Shown: piece by piece, positions 1-8,676 of the stretch | Layout: each line of letters begins with the position of its first letter | How positions within the stretch are numbered: position 1 is the first letter of the stretch | Source: Leuconostoc falkenbergense | Lineage (GTDB): Bacteria > Bacillota > Bacilli > Lactobacillales > Lactobacillaceae | DNA length: 39,585 nt | NCBI RefSeq assembly: GCF_014634805.1 | Contig: NZ_BMBS01000017.1 | Coordinates: 1 to 39,585, forward strand | Direction of reading: 5' to 3' | The notes under the pieces: model-generated | Told to the model about the DNA's origin: nothing | Database searches by the model: none | Seen by the model: only the letters and a program-made list of their open reading frames with translations | Position numbers and translations under genes: made by a program

Positions 1-87
1 CACGGCGCATCATCCATCTAAGTATAAATTTTATACTCAGAGCATGTAGGAGCTACCTACGAATAATAATATAAGGATAATATCAGT
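1..87 (+). promoter_or_regulatory. Upstream flank of integrase gene with two small inverted repeats
   Basis: The 87 bases before the integrase hold an AT-rich inverted repeat at 21-37 (AGTATAAA, one base, TTTATACT) and a second at 46-60 (GTAGG, five bases, CCTAC). A Shine-Dalgarno-like AAGGAT at 73-78 lies about nine bases before the ATG at 88. Inverted repeats here could be protein-binding sites of the element's control region, but no protein partner is visible and I do not see a convincing -35/-10 pair. Confidence 0.35.
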
Positions 88-1266
88 ATGATAAAAAAAG
101 TTACTACTGGCAGATTTGCCGGAAAATATGTTGTAAGAACATCAACTCGTGACCAATTGGGAAAACGCCATTTTTCACCTAGAAAATATGTTGATTCCTA
201 TCAAGAGGCAAAGGAGATAGAAAGCGAAGACAGAATTGCGTTCGCAAGTGGCTATATAGCCGCCAACGGATCTATGGCATTGTGGCGATATTTTGAACAA
301 TGGTATCTATCAAACGTTGAACCATATCTTGAAACAAATAGTAAGAATAACTACAATACACTGATCAAACGATTGCGTATTGACTTACCCGGAAAACCAC
401 TAAAGTTTTTCGATGGTAACAAAACGGCTATTCAACTCTATTTTAATTCATTGGGAAAACGCTATGCTACTAGTACCGTCAATAAGTATCGCTCATTTCT
501 TTCTAAGGCGTTCTCTGACGCTGAATATGACGGCTTAATCAGAAAGACACCTATGCCTTCAGAATACCGTATAAAGACCACAGGCGTGGATAAAGGGCTA
601 TTTAAACCGGTCGCTAGTTTAAGCATGGAAGATGCAAGTAAGTTACGAAACTATTTCTATGAACACACTAATTTGATTCATCAGGAATATTTAACACTAC
701 TGATCATGCTAGAGTGTGGGCTAAGACCTAGTGAAGCTAAAGCATTGCAGTTTGATGATTTAAACGTAACAAGGCACTTACTACATGTTCACAATACGTA
801 TGTGGAACAAGACAATGCTATCAAGCCTTACACTAAAACTCGTTCCGAACGAAACGTGCCTGTCTCTCCACAATTAGAGGAGTTAATCATTTCATTTAGT
901 GAAGACAAACAAAAAAGGCTCGCTACTTATAATATAAGCAACGAGCATAATTTAATGTTTAGAAATGATTGTCCGCCAACCTCTCGTGGTGATAGACTAT
1001 TATCTTCTGGTGCTAATACTGGTAAAGTCCTGCGCAATGTTCTGTCTCAACTTGATATTCCTTTAAAAACTCATGACGGTTTGAGCATAACACCTAAAAC
1101 TTTGAGAGCTACCCACGATACTATTCTGATTCAAAAAGGTATTTCATTGGATTATATTGCTAGAATATCTGGGCATACAATTGAAATCATTCATAAGCAC
1201 TATCATGCGTTTTTAGATGAGGTTGCAAACGCTGAAGCTGATAAGGTCAAGGGTATATGGGATTAG
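88..1266 (+). CDS. int: Tyrosine-type site-specific integrase (phage/ICE)
   Basis: 392 aa, the usual length of a phage or ICE integrase of Gram-positive bacteria. It should catalyse recombination between the element's attP and a chromosomal attB. The N-terminal part (about 1-60) looks like the arm-binding domain, about 65-165 like the SAM-like core-binding domain, and 175-385 is the catalytic domain. Visible active-site residues: R213 (GLRPSEA), K250, box II with K337 and R340 (TPKTLRATH, K where many members have H), H363 (SGH) and nucleophile Y372 (HKHYHAF). It reads towards the 3' end of tRNA-Ser about 140 bases away, the classic position at the edge of an element integrated in a tRNA gene, so the body of the element should lie left of the window. 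No frameshift is seen. Confidence 0.93.
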   Translation: MIKKVTTGRFAGKYVVRTSTRDQLGKRHFSPRKYVDSYQEAKEIESEDRIAFASGYIAANGSMALWRYFEQWYLSNVEPYLETNSKNNYNTLIKRLRIDLPGKPLKFFDGNKTAIQLYFNSLGKRYATSTVNKYRSFLSKAFSDAEYDGLIRKTPMPSEYRIKTTGVDKGLFKPVASLSMEDASKLRNYFYEHTNLIHQEYLTLLIMLECGLRPSEAKALQFDDLNVTRHLLHVHNTYVEQDNAIKPYTKTRSERNVPVSPQLEELIISFSEDKQKRLATYNISNEHNLMFRNDCPPTSRGDRLLSSGANTGKVLRNVLSQLDIPLKTHDGLSITPKTLRATHDTILIQKGISLDYIARISGHTIEIIHKHYHAFLDEVANAEADKVKGIWD

Positions 1267-1284
1267 GTTAAGAAAAGTTGAGTG

Positions 1285-1303
1285 TGGCTCCAATTTGGCT
1301 CCA
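1285..1303. repeat. Direct repeat of TGGCTCCA, 11-base period, next to integrase
   Basis: TGGCTCCA occurs at 1285-1292 and again at 1296-1303, one helical turn apart, between the integrase stop and the tRNA. Integrase arm-type sites are often short direct repeats at this position, so this is a candidate arm site. That role is an inference. Confidence 0.35.
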
Positions 1304-1348
1304 CGAGAGCTGTTCTCTCACGTTATTTTACGTTTAGTGAAATAAAAA

Positions 1349-1371
1349 AACGTTGATTTAACAACGTTTTT
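1349..1371. terminator. Bidirectional intrinsic terminator between int and tRNA-Ser
   Basis: A 7-bp stem AACGTTG (1349-1355) and CAACGTT (1362-1368) with a six-base loop is followed by a T run to 1371 and preceded by a run of A. It can end the rightward int transcript and the leftward tRNA transcript. Confidence 0.75.
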
Positions 1372-1405
1372 GTACATATAGTTACATGCGAACACACGTT
1401 CGAAA

Positions 1406-1493
1406 GGAGCTAGCGGGATTTGAACCCGCACACCGCCAAGAGCGGCTCGACGGATTTCGAGTCCGTTGCAGTACCAGATTGTGCCATAGCTCC
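1406..1493 (-). tRNA. tRNA-Ser (anticodon CGA), likely attachment site
   Basis: An 88-base class II tRNA. On the minus strand the 7-bp acceptor stem is GGAGCTA (1493-1487) with TAGCTCC (1412-1406). There is a short D stem with GG in the loop, an anticodon stem ACGGA/TCCGT around loop CTCGAAA (anticodon CGA, reads UCG), a long variable arm with a CCGC/GCGG stem, and a T arm GCGGG-TTCAAAT-CCCGC. CCA is not encoded. The base after the acceptor stem (discriminator 73) would be U, whereas bacterial tRNA-Ser usually has G. The integrase sits beside its 3' end, so this end is probably the att core. Confidence 0.93.
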
Positions 1494-1543
1494 ATCATGA
1501 AGCAGTTAGAATATATACCTACACTACTTCAAGCGTATAAAAA

Positions 1544-3382
1544 TCACTTTGATGCTTTGCGGCGCTTTGCAGCCTTTTCACGCTCAGCTGTGTTCAAAAT
1601 AGCTTTACGAATACGAACATTTTCAGGTGTCACTTCAACATATTCATCATCGTTCAAGAATTCAAGTGACGCTTCCAAATTCATTGTACGAGGTGTCTTG
1701 ATTGAAGCAGTTTGATCCTTGTTTGAAGAACGAACGTTTGATTGTGGCTTCAATTTTGTGACATTGACTGAAATATCATTGTCACGTGCATTCATACCGA
1801 CAACCATACCTTCGTATACTTCAACACCGGCACCAACAAACATTTGACCACGGTCTTCAACACCCATAATAGCGTAGTTAGAAGTTGCCCCTTGGTTAAT
1901 TGAAACTAAGGCACCATTACGACGTCCTGGCTCCCAGTTACGTACAACTGGACGATATTCAGCATACGTATGGTTAAAGATACCATAACCTCTTGTAGCT
2001 GACATGAATTCTGTTGAATAACCAATCAAACCACGTGAAGGTGCCATATAAGTCAAACGTGTTTGACCGTTTCCGACAGACTCCATATTAACCATCTCAC
2101 CCTTACGTTGGTTCAATGAATCAATAACAGTTGATGAATATTCATCAGGTGTATCAATTTGCACAGATTCATAAGGCTCTGACTGAACCCCGTCGATATC
2201 ACGGTAAATAACTTGTGGACGTGATGCTTGCAATTCAAAGCCTTCACGACGCATTGTTTCAATCAAGATGGCCAAGTGCAATTCACCACGGCCAGATACT
2301 AACCAAGCACCAGCTTGATCAGTATCTTCAACACGCAAAGAAACATCAGTGTGCAATTCGCGGCGCAAACGATCTTCAATTTGACGTGCGGTAACAAACT
2401 TACCTTCTTTACCAGCAAATGGGCTATCATTTTGACGGAAAGTCATTTGCAAAGTTGGCTCGTCAATACGAAGGATTGGCAATGGATCTGGGTGAGCAGG
2501 ATCAGCAACTGTTTCCCCAACAGAAATGTCTTCCATACCTGACACAGCAATCAAATCACCGGCTTTGGCTTCTTCAATGTCAACTTGATCCAAGCCAATG
2601 AAACCAGACAATTTCGTTACACGGAAACTTTGTGTTGAGCCATCTAACTTCAAAACTTCAACGTTATCACCAATTTTGATTGTGCCGCGCTTAACACGAC
2701 CAATTCCAATACGACCAACGAAGTCGTTATAATCCAACATTGCCACTTGGAATTGAAGTGGTTCATCAGAATTATCGACTGGCGCAGGAATCGTTGCAAA
2801 AACAGCATCAAAGATTGGCTTCATTGTGTGTTCTTGATCTTCAACAACTGGTGATAATGATGATGTACCATTCATAGCTGAAGCAAAGATAACTGGGAAA
2901 TCCAAATCCTCTTCGTCAGCACCCAATTCAATGAACAAATCCAAAACTTCATCAACAACTTCTTCAGGGCGAGCACCAGGGCGGTCAACTTTATTGACAA
3001 TCACGATAGGTGTCAAGTGTTGTTCGAAAGCTTTTTTCAAAACGAAACGAGTTTGTGGCATTGTGCCTTCAAAGGCATCAACAACCAACAAAACACCGTC
3101 AACCATACCCATGATACGTTCAACTTCACCACCAAAATCCGCGTGACCTGGTGTATCCAAAATGTTAATTTGCTTGTCACCAACCTTAACGGCTGTGTTC
3201 TTTGACAAGATAGTGATACCACGCTCTTTTTCGATATCGTTGGTATCCATGGCGCGATCACCCAATTCCTTGCGTGAGTCCAAAGTGTCTGATTGTTTCA
3301 AAAGCTCGTTAACCAGCGTCGTCTTTCCGTGATCGACGTGGGCAATGATAGCGATGTTACGAATGTCTTCGCGATTTGCCAA
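1544..3382 (-). CDS. typA: Translational GTPase TypA/BipA
   Basis: 612 aa, full length for the family. This ribosome-binding GTPase is related to EF-G and EF-4 and supports ribosome assembly and stress or cold growth. Visible motifs are the G1 loop HVDHGKT (residues 15-21), G3 [14 protein letters not shown], and G4 [10 protein letters not shown], followed by the domain II, III and V regions and the typical BipA C-terminal domain. The start ATG at 3382 is preceded by AAAGGAGC. It lies 40 bases after the terminator of the IMPase gene, so it is probably expressed from its own promoter or by readthrough; I could not see a clean promoter in that gap. No terminator separates it from tRNA-Ser, so the tRNA may be partly co-transcribed. 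Confidence 0.97.
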   Translation of the reverse strand: MANREDIRNIAIIAHVDHGKTTLVNELLKQSDTLDSRKELGDRAMDTNDIEKERGITILSKNTAVKVGDKQINILDTPGHADFGGEVERIMGMVDGVLLVVDAFEGTMPQTRFVLKKAFEQHLTPIVIVNKVDRPGARPEEVVDEVLDLFIELGADEEDLDFPVIFASAMNGTSSLSPVVEDQEHTMKPIFDAVFATIPAPVDNSDEPLQFQVAMLDYNDFVGRIGIGRVKRGTIKIGDNVEVLKLDGSTQSFRVTKLSGFIGLDQVDIEEAKAGDLIAVSGMEDISVGETVADPAHPDPLPILRIDEPTLQMTFRQNDSPFAGKEGKFVTARQIEDRLRRELHTDVSLRVEDTDQAGAWLVSGRGELHLAILIETMRREGFELQASRPQVIYRDIDGVQSEPYESVQIDTPDEYSSTVIDSLNQRKGEMVNMESVGNGQTRLTYMAPSRGLIGYSTEFMSATRGYGIFNHTYAEYRPVVRNWEPGRRNGALVSINQGATSNYAIMGVEDRGQMFVGAGVEVYEGMVVGMNARDNDISVNVTKLKPQSNVRSSNKDQTASIKTPRTMNLEASLEFLNDDEYVEVTPENVRIRKAILNTAEREKAAKRRKASK

Positions 3383-3421
3383 TTTTCCAGTGCTCCTTTA
3401 ATTTAAATGCTACTCACATAC

Positions 3422-3453
3422 AAAAGCTAGGGAATCCGTATTCCCTAGCTTTT
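3422..3453 (-). terminator. Intrinsic terminator overlapping the IMPase stop codon
   Basis: A perfect 14-bp stem, AAAAGCTAGGGAAT (3422-3435) and ATTCCCTAGCTTTT (3440-3453), with loop CCGT. The TAG stop of the upstream minus-strand gene (3445-3447) lies inside the stem. The T tract after the stem is short (TTTTG). Confidence 0.8.
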
Positions 3454-4230
3454 ATGCAACTCGACAATGTCGCGATGCGCTCGTTTCGTAGCAACTAATA
3501 CTATGTTTGATGATAACATATCCAGTACTTGCCCGTCAATATCTGAAACAATTAAACCTAAAGTTTTCGCTAAAACTTGGCCCGCAGCAAAATCCCAAGG
3601 CATCATTTTTGACGAATAACCAACGGCTTGCCCTGTAATAACCCGTATAAATGAGGGGCCGGCTGCGCCAATAACTCGATATCCTAGAGCAGCTTTAGCA
3701 ATTTGATCATAGCCAAACATACCATACAGCAATCGGGCACCGCTAAGCAAAACCACGCCTTCCGCCAAGCTGTCGTCTTCTGGTTGTTGAATGCGCAGCT
3801 GATTCGCAAACACGCCGATTTTTGGCCCGCCATGATATACAACATTGTCAACCACATCCAGAATCCAACCGAGAACTGGTTGATTATCCACATACAATGC
3901 TATCATGATAGCAAAATCAGTATGCTCTTTGACAAAGTTCATTGTGCCATCAATGGGATCAACAAACCAAACGTGACCATTCATATCTGTTGGTTTATCA
4001 CCAAATCCCTCTTCACTCACAATTTGTGCATTGGTATCAAAAGATCTAATAAGCGCATTGATTTTTTGTTCATTGGCCTTATCCACATTGGTAACCAAAT
4101 CACGCTCATCACGTTTTGTACCAACTTGTAAATGTTGCCTCATTGCACTGATTGTGTCCTTTTGTAGCTCATCAAGCCACAGAAGTACCGTTTGATCAAT
4201 ATTTTGAACTTCAAACTGACTCATCGTCAT
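3445..4230 (-). CDS. Inositol monophosphatase family protein
   Basis: 261 aa. It belongs to the Mg-dependent, Li-sensitive sugar-phosphatase superfamily (IMPase/SuhB/CysQ). The metal-site motifs are present: EE at 73-74 (SEEGFGD), DPIDGTMNF from residue 91, and WDFAAG at 212-217. The substrate cannot be told from sequence; inositol-1-phosphate, NADP or other sugar phosphates are all possible. It starts within the stop of the UPF0223 gene by a 4-base ATGA overlap (4227-4230), so the two are translationally coupled. The same UPF0223-IMPase-typA order is, to my knowledge, common in lactic acid bacteria and bacilli. Confidence 0.9.
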   Translation of the reverse strand: MTMSQFEVQNIDQTVLLWLDELQKDTISAMRQHLQVGTKRDERDLVTNVDKANEQKINALIRSFDTNAQIVSEEGFGDKPTDMNGHVWFVDPIDGTMNFVKEHTDFAIMIALYVDNQPVLGWILDVVDNVVYHGGPKIGVFANQLRIQQPEDDSLAEGVVLLSGARLLYGMFGYDQIAKAALGYRVIGAAGPSFIRVITGQAVGYSSKMMPWDFAAGQVLAKTLGLIVSDIDGQVLDMLSSNIVLVATKRAHRDIVELHKS

Positions 4231-4499
4231 AGCCGCACCCGCTTTTCTGTGCTCGTCTGCAATAACTTAGTTACTTGATAAATACTATGTCCCGTTTGTC
4301 GCTCAAAGTCCTTGTCAAAACGCTTTTGTTCGCTTTTAGAAGGCATAACAGCGCGATAATCATTATAGCGTTGCACCAATTCATCCCTTGAAACACCGCT
4401 TTCATAAGCCTTTAAAATAGTGTCAACAAAATTTGAAACAATCACAATATCTTCAGTTGTCCAATTACCGTCAATTGGTAAAGTATAATTTTCACTCAT
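4227..4499 (-). CDS. UPF0223 family protein (YktA-like)
   Basis: 90 aa, acidic and basic mixed, soluble. The sequence pattern (YTLPIDGNWTTEDIV near the start, then Y-RAVMPSKSEQKRFDKDFE) is that of the UPF0223/YktA family, whose function is unknown. It is the first gene of a two-gene unit with the IMPase and overlaps it by 4 bases. A promoter is likely in the short divergent gap before def: an extended -10 TGTTAAAAT can be read on the minus strand. Confidence 0.85.
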   Translation of the reverse strand: MSENYTLPIDGNWTTEDIVIVSNFVDTILKAYESGVSRDELVQRYNDYRAVMPSKSEQKRFDKDFERQTGHSIYQVTKLLQTSTEKRVRL

Positions 4500-4508
4500 A
4501 ATCTTATT

Positions 4509-4535
4509 TTAACATGTTCAAACGTTTGATATACT
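4509..4535 (+). promoter_or_regulatory. Promoter of def in a divergent gap, over a 10-bp palindrome
   Basis: An extended -10 (TG at 4527-4528, TATACT at 4530-4535) with a poorly spaced TTAACA upstream at 4509. A perfect palindrome CAAACGTTTG (4519-4528) sits between this and the opposing -10 of the UPF0223 gene, so both promoters share the same few bases. Confidence 0.5.
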
Positions 4536-4554
4536 AGAATATGAGGTAAAAAAC

Positions 4555-5133
4555 ATGACAATCAGATTTACAATGGATAAAATAACGCGGGACGGCGATC
4601 CTGTCTTGCGCCAAACAGCTAAAGATATTGCATTTCCGCTCAGCGATGAGACCGCTCAGCTGGCTAAGGATATGATGACCTATTTGGTTGTTTCTCAAGA
4701 TGAAACCGAAAATGAAAAATATGGCCTTCGTCCCGGCGTCGGTTTAGCTGCGCCACAAGTTGGTTATTCTTTAAGAATGGCGTCAATTTTGGTACCATCA
4801 CTCGATCCACACGAGCACCCAGATGAACCCTATTTTAAAGGTACAATATTCAATCCTGTGATTATTTCTGAGTCAGTCAAACGTGCCGCACTGGACGTTG
4901 GTGAAGGCTGCTTATCTGTCGATGAAGACGTGCCTGGATTTGTCCCGCGCGCCGACCGAATCACTGTTCGTTATCAAGATGAGACCGGCAAGACACAAAC
5001 AATTAAACTGCGTGACTACCCTGCCATTGTTTTCCAACATGAAATTGATCATTTGCATGGTCATCTTTATTATGATCATATTGATATCAAAGCCCCATGG
5101 CAAATTGATGATGATACTAAATATATTGAATAA
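4555..5133 (+). CDS. def: Peptide deformylase
   Basis: 192 aa. It removes the formyl group from the N-terminal Met of new proteins and is a metal (Fe/Zn) hydrolase acting at the ribosome. All three PDF motifs are intact: GVGLAAPQVG (61-70), EGCLS (117-121, metal Cys119) and HEIDH (162-166, metal His and catalytic Glu). The insertion between motif 1 and motif 2 and the length fit type II deformylases of Gram-positives. GAGGT stands 8 bases before the ATG. It is convergent with dnaJ, and both stops lie within one 36-bp inverted repeat. Confidence 0.97.
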   Translation: MTIRFTMDKITRDGDPVLRQTAKDIAFPLSDETAQLAKDMMTYLVVSQDETENEKYGLRPGVGLAAPQVGYSLRMASILVPSLDPHEHPDEPYFKGTIFNPVIISESVKRAALDVGEGCLSVDEDVPGFVPRADRITVRYQDETGKTQTIKLRDYPAIVFQHEIDHLHGHLYYDHIDIKAPWQIDDDTKYIE

Positions 5134-5205
5134 TCATCAAATAAAATGAACTTCTTGAGTTATAAAAGCAACTCAAGAAGTTCATTTTATTTGATGATTA
5201 TTCAA
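5126..5205. terminator. 36-bp perfect inverted repeat/bidirectional terminator shared by def and dnaJ
   Basis: The arm at 5126-5161 is perfectly complementary to 5170-5205 with an 8-base loop. The inner 13 bp (AACTTCTTGAGTT with its complement) followed by CATTTTATTT forms a terminator in both directions. The outer 20-odd bp go well beyond what a terminator needs and hold the stop codons of both convergent genes (def TAA 5131-5133; dnaJ TGA 5182-5184) and the last codons of DnaJ. Confidence 0.85.
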
Positions 5206-6105
5206 TTTATCGAAGAAACCTTTGCGCTTTGTGCCCGTTGTTGCCTCTTGGAAGGCTTCTAACGCCTTCTTTTGCTCTTTATTCAGCTTCGTTGGCACAT
5301 CAACAGTAACAATCACGAATTGATCACCATTTCCATTGCCGCGCAAACGAGGCGCTCCCTTCCCACTCAAGCGGAAACGTTTACCGGTCTGTGTACCAGC
5401 GGGAATACGTAACTTAACTTCTCCGTGCACAGTTTTCACTTGGATATCATCACCCAATGCAGCCGTCACGAAACTAATTTTTTGTTCAAGATAGACATCA
5501 GCACCATCACGTTCAAATCCGTCACGCGAAGCAGATACTTGGAAGACAACGAACAAATCACCATGTGGTCCACCGTTAAAGCCTTCTTCACCTTGACCAG
5601 CCAAACGCATTTGTTGTCCAGTTTCAACACCAGCAGGCACGGTCACTTTAATTTCATGTTGAGAACCATCGCCGCGTTTGAACTTAATCGTCGTTTCCTT
5701 ACCAAAGATAGCTTCCTCAAATGTCAAACGCATACGGTACTGTAAATCTTGTCCTTTTCTTGGTCGATTAGGATCGTAACCGCCACCAAACATTTGGCTA
5801 AAAATATCTCCCAGGTCAGAAAAGTCACCAAAACCACCCTGTTGCTGGTAACCACCAAAGCCACCTTGTCCACCAAAACCGCCTTGCGCGCCAGCTGGTC
5901 CAAATTGATCATATTGTGCCCGCTTTTGTTCGTCACCCAAAGTTTCAAAAGCTTCTTGGACTTGTTTATACTTATCTTCAGCTCCTGGTTCATGGTTCAA
6001 ATCAGGATGATATTTTTTTGATAACTTTCGATATGCTTTTTTTATTTCATCTTGACTAGCGTTCTTATCTACGCCGAGACGGTCATAGTATTCTGTGTTA
6101 TTCAC
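5182..6105 (-). CDS. dnaJ: DnaJ/Hsp40 co-chaperone lacking the zinc-finger domain
   Basis: 307 aa, about 70 shorter than a standard bacterial DnaJ. The J domain is intact with HPD at 33-35, followed by a Gly/Phe-rich linker (about 73-110) and two beta-sandwich client-binding domains ([26 protein letters not shown]). The four CxxCxGxG repeats that should lie after [16 protein letters not shown] are absent, and the protein has no cysteine. It is therefore a class II (CbpA-type) architecture at the dnaJ position of the dnaK operon. The start is GTG with AAGGAG seven bases before it. The last residues (LNNHQIK) are encoded by the 36-bp inverted repeat shared with def, so the C-terminus may not be ancestral. 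Confidence 0.93.
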   Translation of the reverse strand: MNNTEYYDRLGVDKNASQDEIKKAYRKLSKKYHPDLNHEPGAEDKYKQVQEAFETLGDEQKRAQYDQFGPAGAQGGFGGQGGFGGYQQQGGFGDFSDLGDIFSQMFGGGYDPNRPRKGQDLQYRMRLTFEEAIFGKETTIKFKRGDGSQHEIKVTVPAGVETGQQMRLAGQGEEGFNGGPHGDLFVVFQVSASRDGFERDGADVYLEQKISFVTAALGDDIQVKTVHGEVKLRIPAGTQTGKRFRLSGKGAPRLRGNGNGDQFVIVTVDVPTKLNKEQKKALEAFQEATTGTKRKGFFDKLNNHQIK

Positions 6106-6132
6106 GTGCCCGCTCCTTCTAATTTATGTACA

Positions 6133-6159
6133 CAAACCGCACTCAACGAATGCGGTTTG
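6133..6159 (-). other. Intercistronic stem-loop between dnaK and dnaJ
   Basis: A 9-bp stem, CAAACCGCA (6133-6141) and TGCGGTTTG (6151-6159), with a nine-base loop and no T tract. A hairpin here could set mRNA stability or partial termination and lower dnaJ relative to dnaK. Confidence 0.5.
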
Positions 6160-6171
6160 CATGATTAATAA

Positions 6172-8019
6172 TTACTTCTTGTCGTCTTTTTTGGGATCAA
6201 CTTCTTCAAAATCGCCATCAACTGTATTATCATCAGCTGCCTTCGCTTCGCCTTCAGCACCATCTTTTGGTGCTGCTTGTTGGTAAAGCTTCATTGCTAA
6301 TTCACCAGCAACCTTTGTCAATTCCTCTGACTTAGCCTTCAAATCAGTTAAGTCAGCATCCTCAGCAGAAGCACCTTCCTTGGCCTTTTTCAAAGCTTCC
6401 AAAGCATCTTGAGTTGGTTTTTTATCGTCATCACCCAACTTGTCGCCAACTTCTTCCAAAGTCTTTTCAGTTTGGAAAATGAGTTGGTCAGCTTCGTTGC
6501 GAGTGTCAACCGCTTCTTTCTTCTTAGCATCGGCTTCTTCGTTGGCCTTGGCATCATTCATCATTTGTTCAATTTCTTCATCAGACAAACCACCAGCGGC
6601 TTGGATAGTAATCTTTTGCTCTTTTTGAGTACCCAAATCCTTAGCAGAGACATTTACAATACCATTACGGTCAATATCAAATGTCACTTCGATTTGTGGT
6701 ACGCCACGCTTTGCAGCTGGAATATCTGATAATTGGAAGCGTCCTAACGTTTTGTTATCAGCGGCCATTGAACGCTCACCTTGCAAAACATGAATATCAA
6801 CTGCAGGTTGGTTATCAGCCGCAGTTGAGAAGACTTGAGACTTTGATGTTGGAATAGTAGTGTTGCGATCAATCAACTTTGTGAAGACACCACCCATAGT
6901 CTCAATACCTAATGATAGAGGTGTCACGTCAAGCAAAACAACATCTTTAACATCACCCGTAATCACACCACCTTGAACAGCAGCGCCTAAGGCAACAGCT
7001 TCATCAGGGTTAATTGAATGGTTTGGTTCTTTACCAGTCAACTTTTTAACTGATTCTTGAACAGCTGGAATACGTGTTGAACCACCATTCAAAATAACTT
7101 CATCAATATCTGAGAATGACAAGCCAGCATCCTTCAAAGCATTCAAAACTGGTTGCTCCGCTTTCTTAACCAAATCAGCTGTCAATTCATTAAACTTAGC
7201 ACGTGTCAAAGATGTTTGCAAGTGCAATGGACCTTGATCACCTGAAGCAATAAATGGCAAATCAATTTGTGCTTCGTTAGCTGAAGACAACGTCTTCTTT
7301 GCTGATTCAGCGGCATCCTTCAAACGTTGCAAAGCCAACTTGTCATCTTTCAAATCAATGCCATTTTCAGCTTTAAATTGCGCTGCCAAGTAGTCAATGA
7401 TTTTGTTATCAAAATCATCACCACCAAGGTGTGTATCACCGTTTGTTGACAAAACTTCAAAGACACCGTCACCTAATTCAAGGATAGAAACATCAAATGT
7501 ACCACCACCCAAATCATAAACCAAAATCTTTTCATCTTTGTCTAATTTATCTAAGCCGTACGCCAAAGCAGCAGCAGTTGGTTCGTTAATGATACGTTCA
7601 ACTTCCAAGCCAGCAATCTTACCAGCGTCTTTAGTTGCTTGACGTTGGGCATCGTTAAAGTAGGCAGGCACTGTAATCACTGCTTTGTCAACTTTTTCAC
7701 CCAAGTAGTCTTCAGCATATCCTTTGATGTATTGCAAAACCATTGCTGAAATTTCTTGTGGTGTATAGTCTTTACCATTGGCTTTAACCTTGTAACCAGC
7801 TTCACCCATGTGTGACTTAATTGAAATGATTGTGTCTGGGTTTGTAATAGCTTGACGCTTAGCCACGTCACCAACTTGGCTTTCACCATTTTTAAATGAC
7901 ACAACTGAAGGTGTGGTGCGACCACCATCTGGGTTTGTAATAATCTTTGGTTCGCCACCTTCAAGGACGGCAACAGCTGAGTTTGTAGTTCCTAAATCAA
8001 TACCAATAATCTTTGACAT
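6172..8019 (-). CDS. dnaK: Chaperone protein DnaK (Hsp70)
   Basis: 615 aa, normal for a Gram-positive DnaK, including the shorter nucleotide-binding domain typical of Firmicutes ([12 protein letters not shown] region). The ATPase domain begins GIDLGTTNS (5-13) and contains [14 protein letters not shown] and the phosphate and adenosine motifs. The substrate-binding domain (from about 360, [14 protein letters not shown]) and a helical lid follow, ending in a charged tail. It works with DnaJ and GrpE in the ATP-driven folding cycle in the cytoplasm. It is third in the hrcA-grpE-dnaK-dnaJ operon, with AAGGAAG before the ATG. Confidence 0.98.
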   Translation of the reverse strand: MSKIIGIDLGTTNSAVAVLEGGEPKIITNPDGGRTTPSVVSFKNGESQVGDVAKRQAITNPDTIISIKSHMGEAGYKVKANGKDYTPQEISAMVLQYIKGYAEDYLGEKVDKAVITVPAYFNDAQRQATKDAGKIAGLEVERIINEPTAAALAYGLDKLDKDEKILVYDLGGGTFDVSILELGDGVFEVLSTNGDTHLGGDDFDNKIIDYLAAQFKAENGIDLKDDKLALQRLKDAAESAKKTLSSANEAQIDLPFIASGDQGPLHLQTSLTRAKFNELTADLVKKAEQPVLNALKDAGLSFSDIDEVILNGGSTRIPAVQESVKKLTGKEPNHSINPDEAVALGAAVQGGVITGDVKDVVLLDVTPLSLGIETMGGVFTKLIDRNTTIPTSKSQVFSTAADNQPAVDIHVLQGERSMAADNKTLGRFQLSDIPAAKRGVPQIEVTFDIDRNGIVNVSAKDLGTQKEQKITIQAAGGLSDEEIEQMMNDAKANEEADAKKKEAVDTRNEADQLIFQTEKTLEEVGDKLGDDDKKPTQDALEALKKAKEGASAEDADLTDLKAKSEELTKVAGELAMKLYQQAAPKDGAEGEAKAADDNTVDGDFEEVDPKKDDKK

Positions 8020-8098
8020 GAATATATTCTTCCTTTACTTTTTAATTAATTAGTTAGTCTTTTTAAGGTGTGGTGCCAGCGCTGAATCACCATAATAA

Positions 8099-8659
8099 TT
8101 ATTTCGCAACAGCAACCATTGCTGGTCGCAACACTCGATCTTGCAACATATAACCTTTTTGCAAAACCTGTGCAATTTGATCTGATTCAACATCATCACT
8201 GTCAACTGATTGAATTGCTTGATGTTTAGTGGGATCAAATGTCTCGCCAACTTCACCTGTTGCAATAATACCATTGTCCGTTAACGCCTGAGTTAAAGTT
8301 TTAAGTGTCATATCAACACCAGTTTTAATTTGTTTTGCAACTGCATCATCTGCTTCGACTGCTAGAGCACGTTCTAAGTTGTCAACTGCTGGTAAAACTG
8401 ATGTCGCCAAACGTTGTCCGTCATATTTGCGAATGCCTTGTATTTCTCGTGCATTACGTTGCTGAATATTTTGAATTTCTGCTTGAGATCGAAGTAATTT
8501 ATCTTCTAATTCTGTTACCTTTGCGGTTAATTCGTTAATTTCTACCTGTTTGGGATCAACATCAGTATCCAAATCATCAACATCAGCTTCAACTTCTTGT
8601 GTTGTCGTTTCGTCGTCAACAACTTGTTCTTCAACCACTTCTTCGTTTTTATCTGTCAC
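8099..8659 (-). CDS. grpE: GrpE nucleotide exchange factor for DnaK
   Basis: 186 aa. It has an acidic N-terminus (about 1-35), a long coiled-coil helix (about 36-85), then the conserved four-helix and beta-wing part: ILPAVDNLERAL-like sequence and the C-terminal GETFDPTKHQAI and VLQKGYMLQDRVLRPAMVAV. It releases ADP from DnaK. The start is preceded by AGGAGG and follows the hrcA stop by 17 bases. Confidence 0.97.
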   Translation of the reverse strand: MTDKNEEVVEEQVVDDETTTQEVEADVDDLDTDVDPKQVEINELTAKVTELEDKLLRSQAEIQNIQQRNAREIQGIRKYDGQRLATSVLPAVDNLERALAVEADDAVAKQIKTGVDMTLKTLTQALTDNGIIATGEVGETFDPTKHQAIQSVDSDDVESDQIAQVLQKGYMLQDRVLRPAMVAVAK

Positions 8660-8676
8660 AGGTGTGACCTCCTAAA

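Noticed and set aside
46-1412. AGGAGCTA occurs near 48-55 and at the tRNA 3' end, as if two att sites flanked int
   Set aside because: Only eight bases match; this is expected by chance, and an att pair bracketing just the integrase makes no sense for a complete element.
1386-1715. 109-codon plus-strand ORF
   Set aside because: It runs antisense through tRNA-Ser and the end of typA, has no ribosome site, and is a shadow frame.
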